From: Paraburkholderia agricolaris
GTDB taxonomy: Bacteria; Pseudomonadota; Gammaproteobacteria; Burkholderiales; Burkholderiaceae
NCBI RefSeq assembly: GCF_009455635.1
Contig: NZ_QPER01000001.1
Coordinates: forward strand, 2,480,001 to 2,544,000
DNA length: 64,000 nt
Direction of reading: 5' to 3'
The translations under genes were made by a program, and so were the position numbers. Positions 18,761 to 27,871 of the stretch are shown one piece after another (positions within the stretch are counted from its first letter, which is position 1; every line of letters starts with the position of its first letter). The notes under the pieces were generated by a model. It searched no databases. It was given only the letters and a program-made list of their open reading frames with translations, and was not told the DNA's origin.

Positions 18761-19794
18761 GCGTAGCCGGTCAAGTGGCGAGGCAGTGCCGGCTCGGGCA
18801 GGCCGGAAGCCGCGTGTTGATGTGCCGGCATCGAATCGTCAACTGCGAGCGCACTTTCGATCACCTCAAGAATCTCGCGCGAGTCGTGCAGGCGCCGGAT
18901 CGCCGCATGCAGTTCGGCGGCCTGCGGCCAGGTCCGCTTCAGATAGCTGAGCCACATTTTGACGCGTCCGTGCTCGTGGCGAGCCGCGACGCGAGCTGCC
19001 AGCTTTCTCAGATAGTCGGCCAGCTGACCCAGCACGGCCGGCCATTCCTCAGCGGACGGCGTCCGGTCCATCAGTCCGCGTACGCGCAAGGCCAGGAAGG
19101 GATCCGATACGGCACCTCGCCCGATCATCACATCCGCGCAACCGCTGACCGCCCGGCACCGTTCCCAGTCGGCTACCGTCCAGACTTCGCCATTCGCGAT
19201 GACCGGCACGTCCACTGCCTCGTCGATACGCGCGATCCATTCCCAGTGTGCCGGCGGCCGGTAACCATGGTCACGCGTTCTGGCATGCACGACAAGGGAG
19301 GCCGCGCCGCCTTCGGCCAGTGCCGTGGCGCAGTCGATCGCGAGCGACGTATCGGACACGCCGAGCCGCATTTTGGCTGTCACGGGGATGCCGGCAGGCA
19401 CCGCGGCGCGAACGGCCGCAACGATCCGGTTCAGTTGTTCGGGGTGAGCCAGCAACATCGCGCCGCCGCCGTGCCGGTTGACGACTTTGGCGGGACAACC
19501 GAAGTTCAGATCGAGTCCATGCGGCGACAGCCGGGCCGCCTGGGCCGCATTTAGCGCCATCCATTCTGGATCGCTGCCGAGCAACTGGATCACCATCGGC
19601 GTGCCGAAGGGGGTGTAGCCCCCGTGCAGGACTTCGGGCGTGTCCCTCTCGTAGACACGCTCGGGAAGCACCGAACCCGTCACCCGGACGAATTCAGACA
19701 CGCAGCCATCGAATCCGCCGGTGCTGGTCAGCACATCGCGCAACACGTAGTCCGCAAGCCCTTCCATGGGCGCAAGGAAAAGCTGGTGGCTCAT
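18739..19794 (-). CDS. dusC: tRNA-dihydrouridine synthase, DusC type
   Basis: 351 residues. FMN-barrel landmarks: FLAPMEGLADYVLRD at the N-terminus, CVSEFVRVTGSVLPE, LDLNFGCPAKVVNRHGGGAMLL with the catalytic Cys, LVVHARTRDHGY, VIANGEVW and MIGRGAVSDP. The SEFVRV and WLSYLKRTWPQA blocks match the DusC subgroup, which reduces U16 in tRNA. The C-terminal 45 residues extend beyond E. coli DusC. Its 3' end lies in DNA shared with the upstream part of the rimO duplication. No strong ribosome site precedes the ATG. Confidence 0.88.
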   Translation of the reverse strand: MSHQLFLAPMEGLADYVLRDVLTSTGGFDGCVSEFVRVTGSVLPERVYERDTPEVLHGGYTPFGTPMVIQLLGSDPEWMALNAAQAARLSPHGLDLNFGCPAKVVNRHGGGAMLLAHPEQLNRIVAAVRAAVPAGIPVTAKMRLGVSDTSLAIDCATALAEGGAASLVVHARTRDHGYRPPAHWEWIARIDEAVDVPVIANGEVWTVADWERCRAVSGCADVMIGRGAVSDPFLALRVRGLMDRTPSAEEWPAVLGQLADYLRKLAARVAARHEHGRVKMWLSYLKRTWPQAAELHAAIRRLHDSREILEVIESALAVDDSMPAHQHAASGLPEPALPRHLTGYAVVGAVQ

Positions 19795-19833
19795 GCGAGA
19801 ACAGCGCCTAAGCTGCGCTCGCGAATCTTCCGG

Positions 19834-19917
19834 TCAGCCAAGGCTGACAGATCCGGCCTTGGGAATCGAAGGCGTGAGTGCGGCAGGGGAACGGAAGCGG
19901 AAACGGGTCGGCGACAT
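19834..19917 (-). pseudogene. Truncated, decayed copy of the rimO 5' end
   Basis: A 27-codon frame begins with ATG (19915-19917) and ends TGA at 19834. Its last 13 residues read TPSIPKAGSVSLG against [13 protein letters not shown] in intact rimO, and it starts MSPT against MSQT; a four-codon insert lies between. In rimO the next codons are TGT CCT; here the Cys codon is TGA, which stops the frame. Homology fades after that. It ends 39 bases before the dusC start, so it could also act as an upstream leader frame for dusC. It is a remnant, not a functional enzyme. Confidence 0.75.
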
Positions 19918-20229
19918 GGACGGTAGACGGGACAGGCACGCAGCGATGGCGATGGCCACAAATGGAATTGAGCGGGGAATGTGCGACGCGGGGCTACGGG
20001 GATCCAGAGATGGATCATGAGGATCGCCAGGACCACCCCAAGCCAGCGCACGCAACCTGCAATTGTACCGCGCTCGCGACCGTCCGCTTTCGAACGGCAG
20101 GCGGGCCGCCGCGCGGCGGTCCCCACCAACGCACCCTCTGGCGCAAGGTGCACGCCCCGCCGCCGCGTCCATGAGGTGGCCCGCCCAGCGGCGCACCGGT
20201 CGCATCAGCGTTCGCGTCGCGCTGCGCGC
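19918..20229. other. Intergenic DNA upstream of the rimO remnant
   Basis: The part to about 20080 is the decayed duplicate of the rimO upstream region, with gcgcacgcaacc and attgtaccgcg in the same order and comparable distance. From 20080 to the phaR stop at 20230 I see nothing recognisable; it is GC-rich with several imperfect hairpins. No separate gene is supported. Confidence 0.6.
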
Positions 20230-20844
20230 TTACTTCTTCTCCGGCTCCGGGTTGCTTTGCGGATTAGACGGTGCGCCCGGCGCTCCAGCCGCGTTCACCG
20301 GCCCGCCGGGCGTGAACGGAAAAGTCGCGAACATCGATTTCGCCTGGTTCTGCATCTGCTCCTGCATCTGCACGAACATGTTCTTCGACTGCTCGATATA
20401 GCTGGTCATCATGCCCTGCATCATCGGTGCCTGCATGTTCATGAACTGCGACCAGACTTCGGGGTTCATCGCCTTGCCTTCGTACAGATTCTTCGACTGG
20501 TCGGCGAGTTTCGCCTGAATGTCGATGAAGGCCTGGATGTTCTTCTCCAGATACGTGCCCATCATGCCCTGCATCGCATGGCCGTAGAAACGGATAATCT
20601 GCGACAGCATCGACGACGAGAACATCGGCAAGCCGCCGCTCTCCTCTTCGAGAATGATCTGCAACAGGATGGCGCGCGTCAGATCCTCGTTGCTCTTCGC
20701 ATCGATGACCTTGAAATCCTCCTGATCGAGCACGAGCTGCTTAACGTCCGTCAGCGTGATGTACGTGCTTGTCTCGGTGTCGTAGAGCCGACGATTCGGA
20801 TATTTCTTGATCAGTCGTTCGGCTGTTTTCTTTGTAGTAGTCAT
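20230..20844 (-). CDS. phaR: Polyhydroxyalkanoate synthesis repressor PhaR
   Basis: 204 residues from MTTTKKTAERLIKKYPNRRL. The N-terminal DNA-binding domain shows KKYPNRRLYDTETSTYITL, and the middle accumulation-regulator domain is Met- and Gln-rich (MQGMMGTYLEKN, MNMQAPMMQGMM). The tail is Pro/Gly/Ala-rich. PhaR binds PHA granules and DNA; in nutrient-rich cells without granules it represses phasin and pha genes. Here it is the last gene of phaC-A-B-R, after phaB. I chose the ATG at 20844, with AAAGG before it. Confidence 0.93.
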   Translation of the reverse strand: MTTTKKTAERLIKKYPNRRLYDTETSTYITLTDVKQLVLDQEDFKVIDAKSNEDLTRAILLQIILEEESGGLPMFSSSMLSQIIRFYGHAMQGMMGTYLEKNIQAFIDIQAKLADQSKNLYEGKAMNPEVWSQFMNMQAPMMQGMMTSYIEQSKNMFVQMQEQMQNQAKSMFATFPFTPGGPVNAAGAPGAPSNPQSNPEPEKK

Positions 20845-20978
20845 GTAACGCCTTTGAGCGCGAGTTGAGCGCGGAAACGGCGTCATACCGACTGCGCAAT
20901 CGGGTTATTGCACAGTCGAGACGCCGCCGGAACCATCTGAGTCGAAACACGCCGCCTTGTGAGCAGCGCGCCGCTGAC

Positions 20979-21719
20979 TCAGCCCATATGCAAACCACCA
21001 TTCAGCGAAAAATCCGCACCCGTGGAGAAACCCGATTCGTCCGAAGCAAGCCATGCCACGATCGAGCCGATTTCGTCCGGCTGGCCGAGACGGCGCACCG
21101 GAATCGTCGCGACGATCTTCTCCAGCACGTCCGGACGGATCGACTTGACCATATCCGTGCCGATGTAGCCCGGCGACACGGTGTTCACCGTCACGCCTTT
21201 GGTGGCCACTTCCTGCGCCAGCGACATCGTGAAGCCGTGAATGCCGGCCTTCGCGGTCGAATAGTTGGTCTGACCGAACTGCCCCTTCTGGCCGTTCACC
21301 GACGAAATGTTGATGACTCGCCCGAAGCCGCGCTCCACCATGCCGTCGATCACCTGCTTGGTGACGTTGAACAGGCTGGTCAGATTGGTGTCGATCACCG
21401 CCGTCCAGTCTTCATGCGTCATCTTGCGGAACACGACGTCGCGCGTGATACCGGCATTGTTCACCAGCACGTCGATCTCGCCGACTTCGGCCTTGACCTT
21501 GTCGAACGCCGCCTTGGTCGATTCCCAATCGCCGACATTGCCTTCGGACGCAATGAAATCGTAGCCGAGAGCCTTCTGCTCTTCGAGCCACTTCACGCGG
21601 CGCGGTGAGTTCGGGCCACAACCTGCAACGACCTTGAAGCCCTCTTTGTGCAGCCGTTGGCAAATGCTCGTGCCGATGCCGCCCATCCCGCCCGTTACGT
21701 ACGCAATTCGCTGTGTCAT
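20979..21719 (-). CDS. phaB: Acetoacetyl-CoA reductase PhaB
   Basis: 246 residues, a classical short-chain dehydrogenase. It shows the cofactor loop YVTGGMGGIGTSICQRL, NNAGITRD, the catalytic Ser in NISSVNGQKGQFGQ and the Tyr-Lys pair in NYSTAKAG, and ends LNGGLHMG as in Cupriavidus PhaB. It reduces acetoacetyl-CoA to (R)-3-hydroxybutyryl-CoA with NADPH, the monomer for PhaC. It lies between phaA and phaR, 262 bases after the phaA stop. Confidence 0.95.
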   Translation of the reverse strand: MTQRIAYVTGGMGGIGTSICQRLHKEGFKVVAGCGPNSPRRVKWLEEQKALGYDFIASEGNVGDWESTKAAFDKVKAEVGEIDVLVNNAGITRDVVFRKMTHEDWTAVIDTNLTSLFNVTKQVIDGMVERGFGRVINISSVNGQKGQFGQTNYSTAKAGIHGFTMSLAQEVATKGVTVNTVSPGYIGTDMVKSIRPDVLEKIVATIPVRRLGQPDEIGSIVAWLASDESGFSTGADFSLNGGLHMG

Positions 21720-21921
21720 ACACTACACTCCGTTTTTCGTTTTCGAGGCGCCGACCGGCTGCCTCTTCCCTCGCCTGGTACTTCATCTCCACTGCCGCCG
21801 GGCGACCGGCCGACGAGGCCATTGCTCACCGCGCGCCACCTGCATCTGCTTGCCAGACAATGCGCGGCAACCCTGCTTACAGCTTGCTAAAACCCACCTG
21901 AACCCGCTTGAACCCGTTTGC

Positions 21922-21970
21922 GCCTCGAGTCTCTGGCCGTTGTTGCGACCCGCGACCCGCAACTCGAGGC
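21922..21970 (-). repeat. 9-base inverted repeat in the phaA-phaB spacer
   Basis: GCCTCGAGT (21922-21930) and ACTCGAGGC (21962-21970) are perfectly complementary with a 31-base loop, starting 12 bases after the phaA stop on the transcribed strand. It could tune phaB expression or protect the phaA mRNA end. The rest of the 262-base spacer shows nothing else. Confidence 0.5.
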
Positions 21971-21981
21971 CCGCGGACCCG

Positions 21982-23163
21982 TTAGGCGCGCTCGAGTGCC
22001 AGCGCCACGCCCATGCCGCCGCCGATACACAACGACGCCAAGCCCTTCTTCGCATCGCGCTTCTGCATTTCGTGCAGCAACGTGACGAGAACCCGGCAAC
22101 CGGACGCGCCGATCGGATGGCCGATCGCAATCGCGCCACCGTTGACGTTGATCTTCGACGTGTCCCAGCCCATTTGCTGATTCACGGCGCACGCCTGCGC
22201 GGCAAACGCTTCGTTGATTTCCATCAGGTCGAGATCGGCCGGCGTCCAGCCCGCGCGCTCAAGACAGCGGCGCGACGCAGGCACCGGGCCCATGCCCATG
22301 ATCTTCGGATCCAGGCCCGAGGTCGCATACGCCTTGATACGCGCGAGCGGCGTGAGGCCGAGCGCTTCGGCCTTCTTCGCCGACATCACCAGCACCGCCG
22401 CCGCGCCGTCGTTCAGACCCGACGCATTGGCCGCCGTCACCGTGCCCTCTTTCGAGAAAGCCGGCTTCAGACCCGCCAGCGATTCAGCCGTCACGCCGTG
22501 ACGCACGAACTCGTCCGTCGCGAAACGCAGCGGCTCACCCTTGCGTTGCGGAATCTCGACCGGCACGATTTCGTCGTTGAAACGGCCCGACTTCTGCGCG
22601 GCTTCCGCCTTGTTCTGCGACAGCGCCGCGAACGCGTCCTGCTGCTCGCGCGTGATGCCGTATTCCTTGGCGACGTTTTCCGCCGTCACGCCCATGTGGT
22701 ACTGGTTGTAGACGTCCCACAGGCCGTCGACGATCATCGAGTCGATCAGCTTCGCGTCGCCCATGCGGAAACCGTCACGCGAGCCCGGCAGCACATGCGG
22801 CGCGGCGCTCATGTTTTCCTGACCGCCGGCGATCACGATGTCGGCATCGCCCGCGATGATCGCGTTGGCCGCCAGCATCACGGCCTTCAGGCCCGAGCCG
22901 CACACCACGTTGATCGTCATGGCGGGCACAGCCGTAGGCAAGCCGGCCTTGATCAGCGACTGACGCGCCGGGTTCTGACCCGAGCCGGCCGTCAGCACCT
23001 GCCCCAGAATGACTTCGCTGACCTGCTCAGGTTTCAGACCAGACCGTTCGAGCACGGCGCGAATCACGGTGGCGCCGAGTTCGGGCGCGGCGATCTTCGC
23101 CAGCGACCCACCGAATTTGCCTACTGCCGTACGGGCGGCCGATACGATCACAACATCAGTCAT
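21982..23163 (-). CDS. phaA: Acetyl-CoA acetyltransferase PhaA
   Basis: 393 residues from [15 protein letters not shown]. The catalytic Cys88 lies in [11 protein letters not shown]; late motifs are [18 protein letters not shown] and [15 protein letters not shown]. It condenses two acetyl-CoA to acetoacetyl-CoA for PHA. GGAGG is 8 bases before the ATG at 23163 and only 2 before an upstream in-frame ATG, so I chose 23163. It follows phaC on the same strand and is separated by 131 bases. Confidence 0.95.
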   Translation of the reverse strand: MTDVVIVSAARTAVGKFGGSLAKIAAPELGATVIRAVLERSGLKPEQVSEVILGQVLTAGSGQNPARQSLIKAGLPTAVPAMTINVVCGSGLKAVMLAANAIIAGDADIVIAGGQENMSAAPHVLPGSRDGFRMGDAKLIDSMIVDGLWDVYNQYHMGVTAENVAKEYGITREQQDAFAALSQNKAEAAQKSGRFNDEIVPVEIPQRKGEPLRFATDEFVRHGVTAESLAGLKPAFSKEGTVTAANASGLNDGAAAVLVMSAKKAEALGLTPLARIKAYATSGLDPKIMGMGPVPASRRCLERAGWTPADLDLMEINEAFAAQACAVNQQMGWDTSKINVNGGAIAIGHPIGASGCRVLVTLLHEMQKRDAKKGLASLCIGGGMGVALALERA

Positions 23164-23294
23164 TTCCATATCCTCCGGGCACATCGGCCAAATAGGCCGT
23201 AGCCCGTCAAGTTAAAAATCTTGTTGCTCATGCGCCCTTGCCTGTCCGGGCGCGCATTCATACCGCCAGACCACCGCGCCTTCCAGCGCTAACC

Positions 23295-25211
23295 CTACTC
23301 CCGTTGCCGCACATAACGCCCTGGTGCCGGCTCGATTACGGGGAATTCCGCGGAGCCGGCCGCAGCGCGCGGCTTCACTTTCTTGCCGCCGAACTGGTCG
23401 AGCCACGTGGTCCATTCGGGCCACCAGCTGCCGGGCACTTCGGCTGCCTGATCGAGCCATTCGTCCGGATTTTCCGGCAACGTTTTGACATCGCCTTCCA
23501 GCGTCCAGTAGTTGCGCTTTTTCTTGGCCGGCGGATTGATCACGCCCGCGATATGACCCGACGCACCAAGTACGAACTTCAGCGGCCCGGCGAGCAGCGG
23601 CACCGACGCATAGGCGGTTTGCCACGGCACGATATGGTCTTCGCGTGAACCGTAAATAAAGGTGGGCACGTCGATCTTCGAGAGGTCGACCGGTTCGCCG
23701 CAGGTGCGCAACGCACCCGGCTCGCGCAGACGATTCTCAAGATACGTATTGCGCAGATACCAGACATACATCGGACCCGGCAGACTGGTCGAATCGCTGT
23801 TCCAGTACAGCAGATCGAACGGCACCGGGGTGCGCCCCTTGAGGTAGTTGTCGACGACGTAGTTCCACACCAGATCGTTCGGCCGCAGGAACGAGAAGGT
23901 GTTGGCGAATTCGATGCCGCGCATCAATCCGGGCGTGCTGCCGTTCTTGCCGCCGATGGTTTGCTCGCGCATCTGCACATGCGCCTCGTCGACAAAAACG
24001 TCGAGCACGCCGGTATCCGAGAAGTCGAGCATCGCGGTGAGCAAGGTCATCGACGACGCCGGATGCTGGCCGCGCGCGGCCGCCACCGCCAGCGCCGTGG
24101 CCAGCATCGTGCCGCCCACGCAAAAACCCAGCGTGTTGATCTGCTCGCGGCCACTGATCTTGCTGACCGTGTCGATCGCCTTGAGGACGCCCTCGCCGAT
24201 GTAGTCGTCCCACGTCTTGCCCGCGATCGACGCATCCGCATTGCGCCACGAAATCAGGAACACCTGATGACCCGAATCGAGCCCGTGCGCAACCAGCGAG
24301 TTCTCCGGTTGCAGATCGAGAATGTAGAACTTGTTGATACACGGCGGCACGATCAGCAGCGGCCGCTCGCGCACGGTGGCCGTGCGCGGCTTGTACTGGA
24401 TCAACTGCATCAGATCGTTTTCGAACACCACCGAACCTTCGGTGTTCGCGAGATTTTCACCGACCACGAAACGCGATTCGTCCGTTTGCGAAATTTTGCC
24501 GCGCTGCAAGTCGCCCAGCAGATTCATCACGCCCTGCCGCAAGCTCTCGCCCTGGCTATCCAGCAAGGTCTTTTGCGCTTCCGGATTCAACGCAAAGAAG
24601 TTGCTGGGCGATGCCGCCGCGGTCCATTGCTGAACGGCGAAGCGGATGCGCTCGCGCACTTTCGGTTCCGTATCGAGCGCGTCGACCATTTCCTGCAGAT
24701 AGCGCGCGTTCAACAGATACCACGCGGCGGTAAATGCATAGGCCGGCGTCGCACTCCACGCGTCGGAACTGAAGCGGCGGTCTTTGAGTTCGGGAGCTTT
24801 CGTCGCAGAACCCGCTGCCTGCTGGATCAGCTCCATCGCCTCGCGCGAATAATCGGCCTGCAGCTTTTGCAAACGCTCCGATGGAATCGCGGCGCTCGGC
24901 ACATTGAGTCCGGCGAATGAAGGCATTGACGGCAGAGATCCCACCGTCAGTTTGCTGAAGTCGGGCATGCCGGGGAACGAGGGCATCTGCGGCAAGCCCG
25001 TTTGCGGCATTGGCGGGATACCCATCTGCGGCATCGGGAAAGCTGCGCCATTGCCGCCGGGCGGCGTGCCGAGTGAACGCCATGCGTTCATCCACACGTC
25101 CAATAACTGCTGCATGCCTGCGGCCGGCGTTGCGCCGCTCGTACCGGCCTGCTGCGTGTGCTCCGTCGAGGAGTCCGTGCTGGGGGAAGCTGAGGAATGT
25201 GATGCTGCCAT
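23295..25211 (-). CDS. phaC: Class I polyhydroxyalkanoate synthase PhaC
   Basis: 638 residues from MAASHSSASPSTDSS. A disordered N-terminal part rich in Met, Pro and Gly (about 50-110) precedes the PHA-synthase N-terminal domain and an alpha/beta-hydrolase catalytic domain. The lipase-like box GFCVGG carries Cys364; HIVPW supplies the late His region. It polymerises (R)-3-hydroxyacyl-CoA at the granule surface. Upstream in-frame ATGs would lie on or before the promoter at 25329-25358 and are therefore excluded. The N-terminal extension is longer than in Cupriavidus PhaC. Confidence 0.95.
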   Translation of the reverse strand: MAASHSSASPSTDSSTEHTQQAGTSGATPAAGMQQLLDVWMNAWRSLGTPPGGNGAAFPMPQMGIPPMPQTGLPQMPSFPGMPDFSKLTVGSLPSMPSFAGLNVPSAAIPSERLQKLQADYSREAMELIQQAAGSATKAPELKDRRFSSDAWSATPAYAFTAAWYLLNARYLQEMVDALDTEPKVRERIRFAVQQWTAAASPSNFFALNPEAQKTLLDSQGESLRQGVMNLLGDLQRGKISQTDESRFVVGENLANTEGSVVFENDLMQLIQYKPRTATVRERPLLIVPPCINKFYILDLQPENSLVAHGLDSGHQVFLISWRNADASIAGKTWDDYIGEGVLKAIDTVSKISGREQINTLGFCVGGTMLATALAVAAARGQHPASSMTLLTAMLDFSDTGVLDVFVDEAHVQMREQTIGGKNGSTPGLMRGIEFANTFSFLRPNDLVWNYVVDNYLKGRTPVPFDLLYWNSDSTSLPGPMYVWYLRNTYLENRLREPGALRTCGEPVDLSKIDVPTFIYGSREDHIVPWQTAYASVPLLAGPLKFVLGASGHIAGVINPPAKKKRNYWTLEGDVKTLPENPDEWLDQAAEVPGSWWPEWTTWLDQFGGKKVKPRAAAGSAEFPVIEPAPGRYVRQRE

Positions 25212-25328
25212 ACCTGCTTTTGACCGGTAAGTCCTTGCGGACGGGTTGAGAGGCAGGTTCGTGCGCAAGTGGGCGATTGCTCGCGACCTCGTCACGCCCT
25301 GTCTCATGTACGAGGAGCTGTGAGGAAC

Positions 25329-25358
25329 ATTCTTGCTCCCCATCGCAAGGCATGTCAA
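25329..25358 (-). promoter_or_regulatory. phaC promoter
   Basis: On the minus strand TTGACA (25353-25358) is followed after 18 bases by AAGAAT (25329-25334). The layout and bases resemble the Cupriavidus phaC promoter as I recall it (TTGACA with AACAAT). Transcription would begin near 25321, leaving a leader of about 110 bases. Confidence 0.75.
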
Positions 25359-25561
25359 TGCTTGTTCCCGATTTTGCCGCAGTGCGATAGTTTTTTAATT
25401 ATCGTTTTCCCTGTGTAGCAGATCGCGCTTTTGGAACAGGGATTTTTCGGTGCCGATGCAAACGGAAAAAGCTCCCGTACTGCACGGGCTTATCTCAATT
25501 CATCCGTTCGCATGCGAACAGTTTTGGCGGCAGATTTACGCCTGCGCGGGGAATTCCGGCA

Positions 25562-25585
25562 GCGCAGCAAAAAACCATGCTGCGC
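25562..25585. promoter_or_regulatory. Inverted repeat GCGCAGCA/TGCTGCGC upstream of phaC
   Basis: Perfect 8-base arms are separated by 8 A-rich bases. TGC/GCA-rich dyads are the type bound by PhaR in other bacteria, so it is a candidate operator. It could instead be a hairpin after pgeF, but there is no T-run on that strand. Confidence 0.35.
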
Positions 25586-25659
25586 CTCCGAACAAACCCT
25601 CATACGTATGCCGCGAGGAATACATGACGCCCACTCCAGCGGGCGCCAAGGTGGATAGT

Positions 25660-26517
25660 TTATGCCGCGATTGTCCGCGCCTGATCGTCGAGCCAGATCA
25701 GCGCGGCCATGCGGCCGGTTTCCCGATCGCGGCGATAGGAATAGAAACGCTCGCGTTGTGTGACCGTACACAGATCGCCGCCGACAATGCGCGTCACCCC
25801 GAGCCGCTGCAAGCGCAGGCGCGCCAACGCCGCAAGGTCGGCGAGATATTTGCCGGGATTATGCGGATGCGTAACGAATGCATTCGCGGTGGCCTCGCGT
25901 TGTTTGCCGTCCACGCCATTCATGAAGGCGTCACGCACATCTGCCCCCACCTCGAATGCCTCCGGTCCGATCGCCGGGCCGAGATAGGCGTGCAGCGACG
26001 CGGCCTCCACGCCGGCGAGATCGGCAACGCGCTGCGCGGTCTGTTCGACGACGCCCGCTGCGAGGCCACGCCAGCCGGCATGAGCCGCGCCGACCGCGCG
26101 CCCCGCTTCGTCGCACAACAGCACCGGCATGCAATCGGCAACCATCACGACGCACACCGTGCCAGGCCGGTCGGTGACACTCGCATCGGCTTGTGTCGGC
26201 ATGCCGTTCGCGTGAGCTTGCGCGAGCACATCTTCGGCACGCACGATGCCCGCACCGTGAATCTGCTCAAGCCACGCGGCCTCGCTCACGCCGGCCAGAT
26301 CCAGCAGCCGCGCGCGATTGACCGTGACCGCGGCCGGATCGTCACCGGCTTTCATTCCCAGATTCAGGCCGCCGGGCTGATCGACGCCGTCACGCCAGCG
26401 GCCGAACGGCGGTTCGCTCACACCGCCGTTACGCGTGGTGACGAGCGCACGCACCCGTGGCGACACATTCCATGCCGGTTGCACAACATCGGCCAGGCTC
26501 AGCTCGGGCAAGCTCAT
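25660..26517 (-). CDS. pgeF: Multicopper polyphenol oxidase-like / purine nucleosidase family protein (YfiH, PgeF)
   Basis: 285 residues of the DUF152/YfiH family. Metal and substrate motifs are visible: [41 protein letters not shown] (conserved Cys), [14 protein letters not shown] (conserved His) and the later [15 protein letters not shown]. Family members have been described as purine nucleoside phosphorylases and as cell-wall editing enzymes. The start overlaps the rluD stop by 4 bases (26514-26517), the common rluD-yfiH arrangement. Confidence 0.88.
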   Translation of the reverse strand: MSLPELSLADVVQPAWNVSPRVRALVTTRNGGVSEPPFGRWRDGVDQPGGLNLGMKAGDDPAAVTVNRARLLDLAGVSEAAWLEQIHGAGIVRAEDVLAQAHANGMPTQADASVTDRPGTVCVVMVADCMPVLLCDEAGRAVGAAHAGWRGLAAGVVEQTAQRVADLAGVEAASLHAYLGPAIGPEAFEVGADVRDAFMNGVDGKQREATANAFVTHPHNPGKYLADLAALARLRLQRLGVTRIVGGDLCTVTQRERFYSYRRDRETGRMAALIWLDDQARTIAA

Positions 26518-27833
26518 GCGTGATCGTCCTCGTCGTGTTCGTCGTGTTCGTCGTGTTCGTCGTGTTCGTCGTGTTCGTCGTCTTCGTCGTCTTCGGCAGG
26601 ATCGCCGTCGCCGTGTGTTTCATCTGCGTCGGCATCGTCGTCCAACGAGGCTTCGTAGTCGTCTTCCTCGTAGTACGTCTCGTCGAACTCGCCCGCGTCG
26701 TCGCGCCCGAGGCCGAGCGCCGCCGACAGCACCTGCATGTCTTCCGGCGCATCGGCGCGCCATTGCATGGTGCGGCCGGTTTCCGGGTGAATCAGGCCGA
26801 GGCGCCATGCATGCAGCGCCTGGCGGGCGAAGCCGTCCGGCAGCGGCGTCACCGAGCGCTTGCCGCGCGCACGCCCATAAACCGGATCGCCGAGCAGCGG
26901 ATGGCCGATGTGCGCGCAATGCACACGAATCTGATGGGTGCGGCCGGTTTCCAGATCGCAATGAATCGCGGTGACCGGCTGACGCTGCCAGATCGCCGTG
27001 TCCACGCGCCGGAAATGCGTGCGCGCCGCCTTGCCCGATGCGCTCGTCACTACCGCCATGCGCGTGCGTTCGCGCGGATCGCGGCCGATCGGCGCATCGA
27101 TCGTGCCCTCTTCAGGCATGTTGCCCCATACCAGCGCGAGATAACGGCGCTTCACCGTACGTGCCTGAAGCTGGCGCACCAGATCGGTCTGCGCCTCAAG
27201 CGTGCGCGCCACCACCATCAGGCCGGACGTTTCCTTGTCGAGCCGATGGACGATACCGGCGCGCGGCAAGCCGGCCGCGGCGTCGCCATAGCGGTACAGC
27301 AGACCGTTCAGGACCGTGCCGCTCCAGTTACCGGCTGCCGGATGCACGACCATGCCGGCCGGCTTGTTGATAACCACCAGTGTGTCGTCTTCGTAGATGA
27401 CGTCGAGCGGCACCGGCTCGGGCGTGAACGCGAGTTGCTCGGGCAACAGGTCGGGCACGAGCTCGATGGTCGCGCCGAGCGGCACCGGCTGACGGATTTT
27501 GGCCGGCTTGCCGTCGATGCGCACCCGCTCCGACTCGATCCAGCTTTGCAGCCGGTTACGTGAAAACTCCGGAAAGATCCGGGCGAGCACCTTGTCGAGG
27601 CGTTCGCCGGCCATTTCGTCGGGTACGACGATACTGCGCGGCGTCTCGTCCGCCACACGGCTCGCCACCGTCGGCACCATGCTCTGCGGGCCGGCACCGG
27701 CAAGTGCGTCGCTGCCGAGATCGTCGTCGAGTGAATCGACGCCCAACGCGTCGGAGGGGTCAGCGCTTACGCTATAATCTTTGTTGCTATTCCCGGCACC
27801 GGTTGCGGCGCCTGGAGTATTTGAGCGGGTCAT
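26514..27833 (-). CDS. rluD: 23S rRNA pseudouridine synthase RluD with long acidic tail
   Basis: 439 residues; E. coli RluD has about 326. An acidic N-terminal extension (about 1-65) precedes the S4 domain ([24 protein letters not shown]). The catalytic motif HRLDKETSG has Asp199; [11 protein letters not shown] and [10 protein letters not shown] follow. The core ends near 377; the last 62 residues are almost all Asp, Glu, His and Ala, including five DEH triplets in a row. It isomerises U1911, U1915 and U1917 of helix 69. It is divergent from bamD, as in many betaproteobacteria. The tail is not needed for known chemistry. Confidence 0.93.
   Translation of the reverse strand: MTRSNTPGAATGAGNSNKDYSVSADPSDALGVDSLDDDLGSDALAGAGPQSMVPTVASRVADETPRSIVVPDEMAGERLDKVLARIFPEFSRNRLQSWIESERVRIDGKPAKIRQPVPLGATIELVPDLLPEQLAFTPEPVPLDVIYEDDTLVVINKPAGMVVHPAAGNWSGTVLNGLLYRYGDAAAGLPRAGIVHRLDKETSGLMVVARTLEAQTDLVRQLQARTVKRRYLALVWGNMPEEGTIDAPIGRDPRERTRMAVVTSASGKAARTHFRRVDTAIWQRQPVTAIHCDLETGRTHQIRVHCAHIGHPLLGDPVYGRARGKRSVTPLPDGFARQALHAWRLGLIHPETGRTMQWRADAPEDMQVLSAALGLGRDDAGEFDETYYEEDDYEASLDDDADADETHGDGDPAEDDEDDEHDEHDEHDEHDEHDEDDHA
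26532..26594 (-). repeat. 9-base tandem repeat coding the Asp-Glu-His tail of RluD
   Basis: Five perfect copies of gtcgtgttc (26532-26576, plus strand) are followed by two copies of gtcgtcttc. On the coding strand each perfect copy gives Asp-Glu-His. The array is frame-preserving and probably prone to slippage. Confidence 0.9.
27773..27778 (+). promoter_or_regulatory. Candidate -10 element of bamD
   Basis: A perfect TATAAT lies inside the rluD coding region, 94 bases before the bamD ATG. No good -35 is seen. It would give bamD a leader of about 85 bases. Confidence 0.5.
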
Positions 27834-27871
27834 TGAGTCTGGGTCACCTGGACGTAAAGCTAGACTGGAAA

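Larger units (their letters stand above)
25212..25659. other. phaC upstream region
   Basis: 448 bases before phaC and after the pgeF stop. It holds the phaC promoter (25329-25358), an AT-rich stretch (25386-25412) that may act as an upstream activating element, and an inverted repeat (25562-25585). Several short open frames cover it on both strands but none has a ribosome site or coding composition. Confidence 0.6.

Noticed and set aside
25431..25658. Short open frames in the phaC upstream region
   Set aside because: No ribosome sites, non-coding composition, and they overlap the regulatory region of phaC.
26532..26594. Possible CRISPR-like array
   Set aside because: The units are 9 bases with no spacers; it is a coding tandem repeat in rluD.
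27560..27871. N-terminal extension of BamD from an upstream ATG
   Set aside because: It lies antisense within rluD, is Arg-rich, and would bury the lipoprotein signal.
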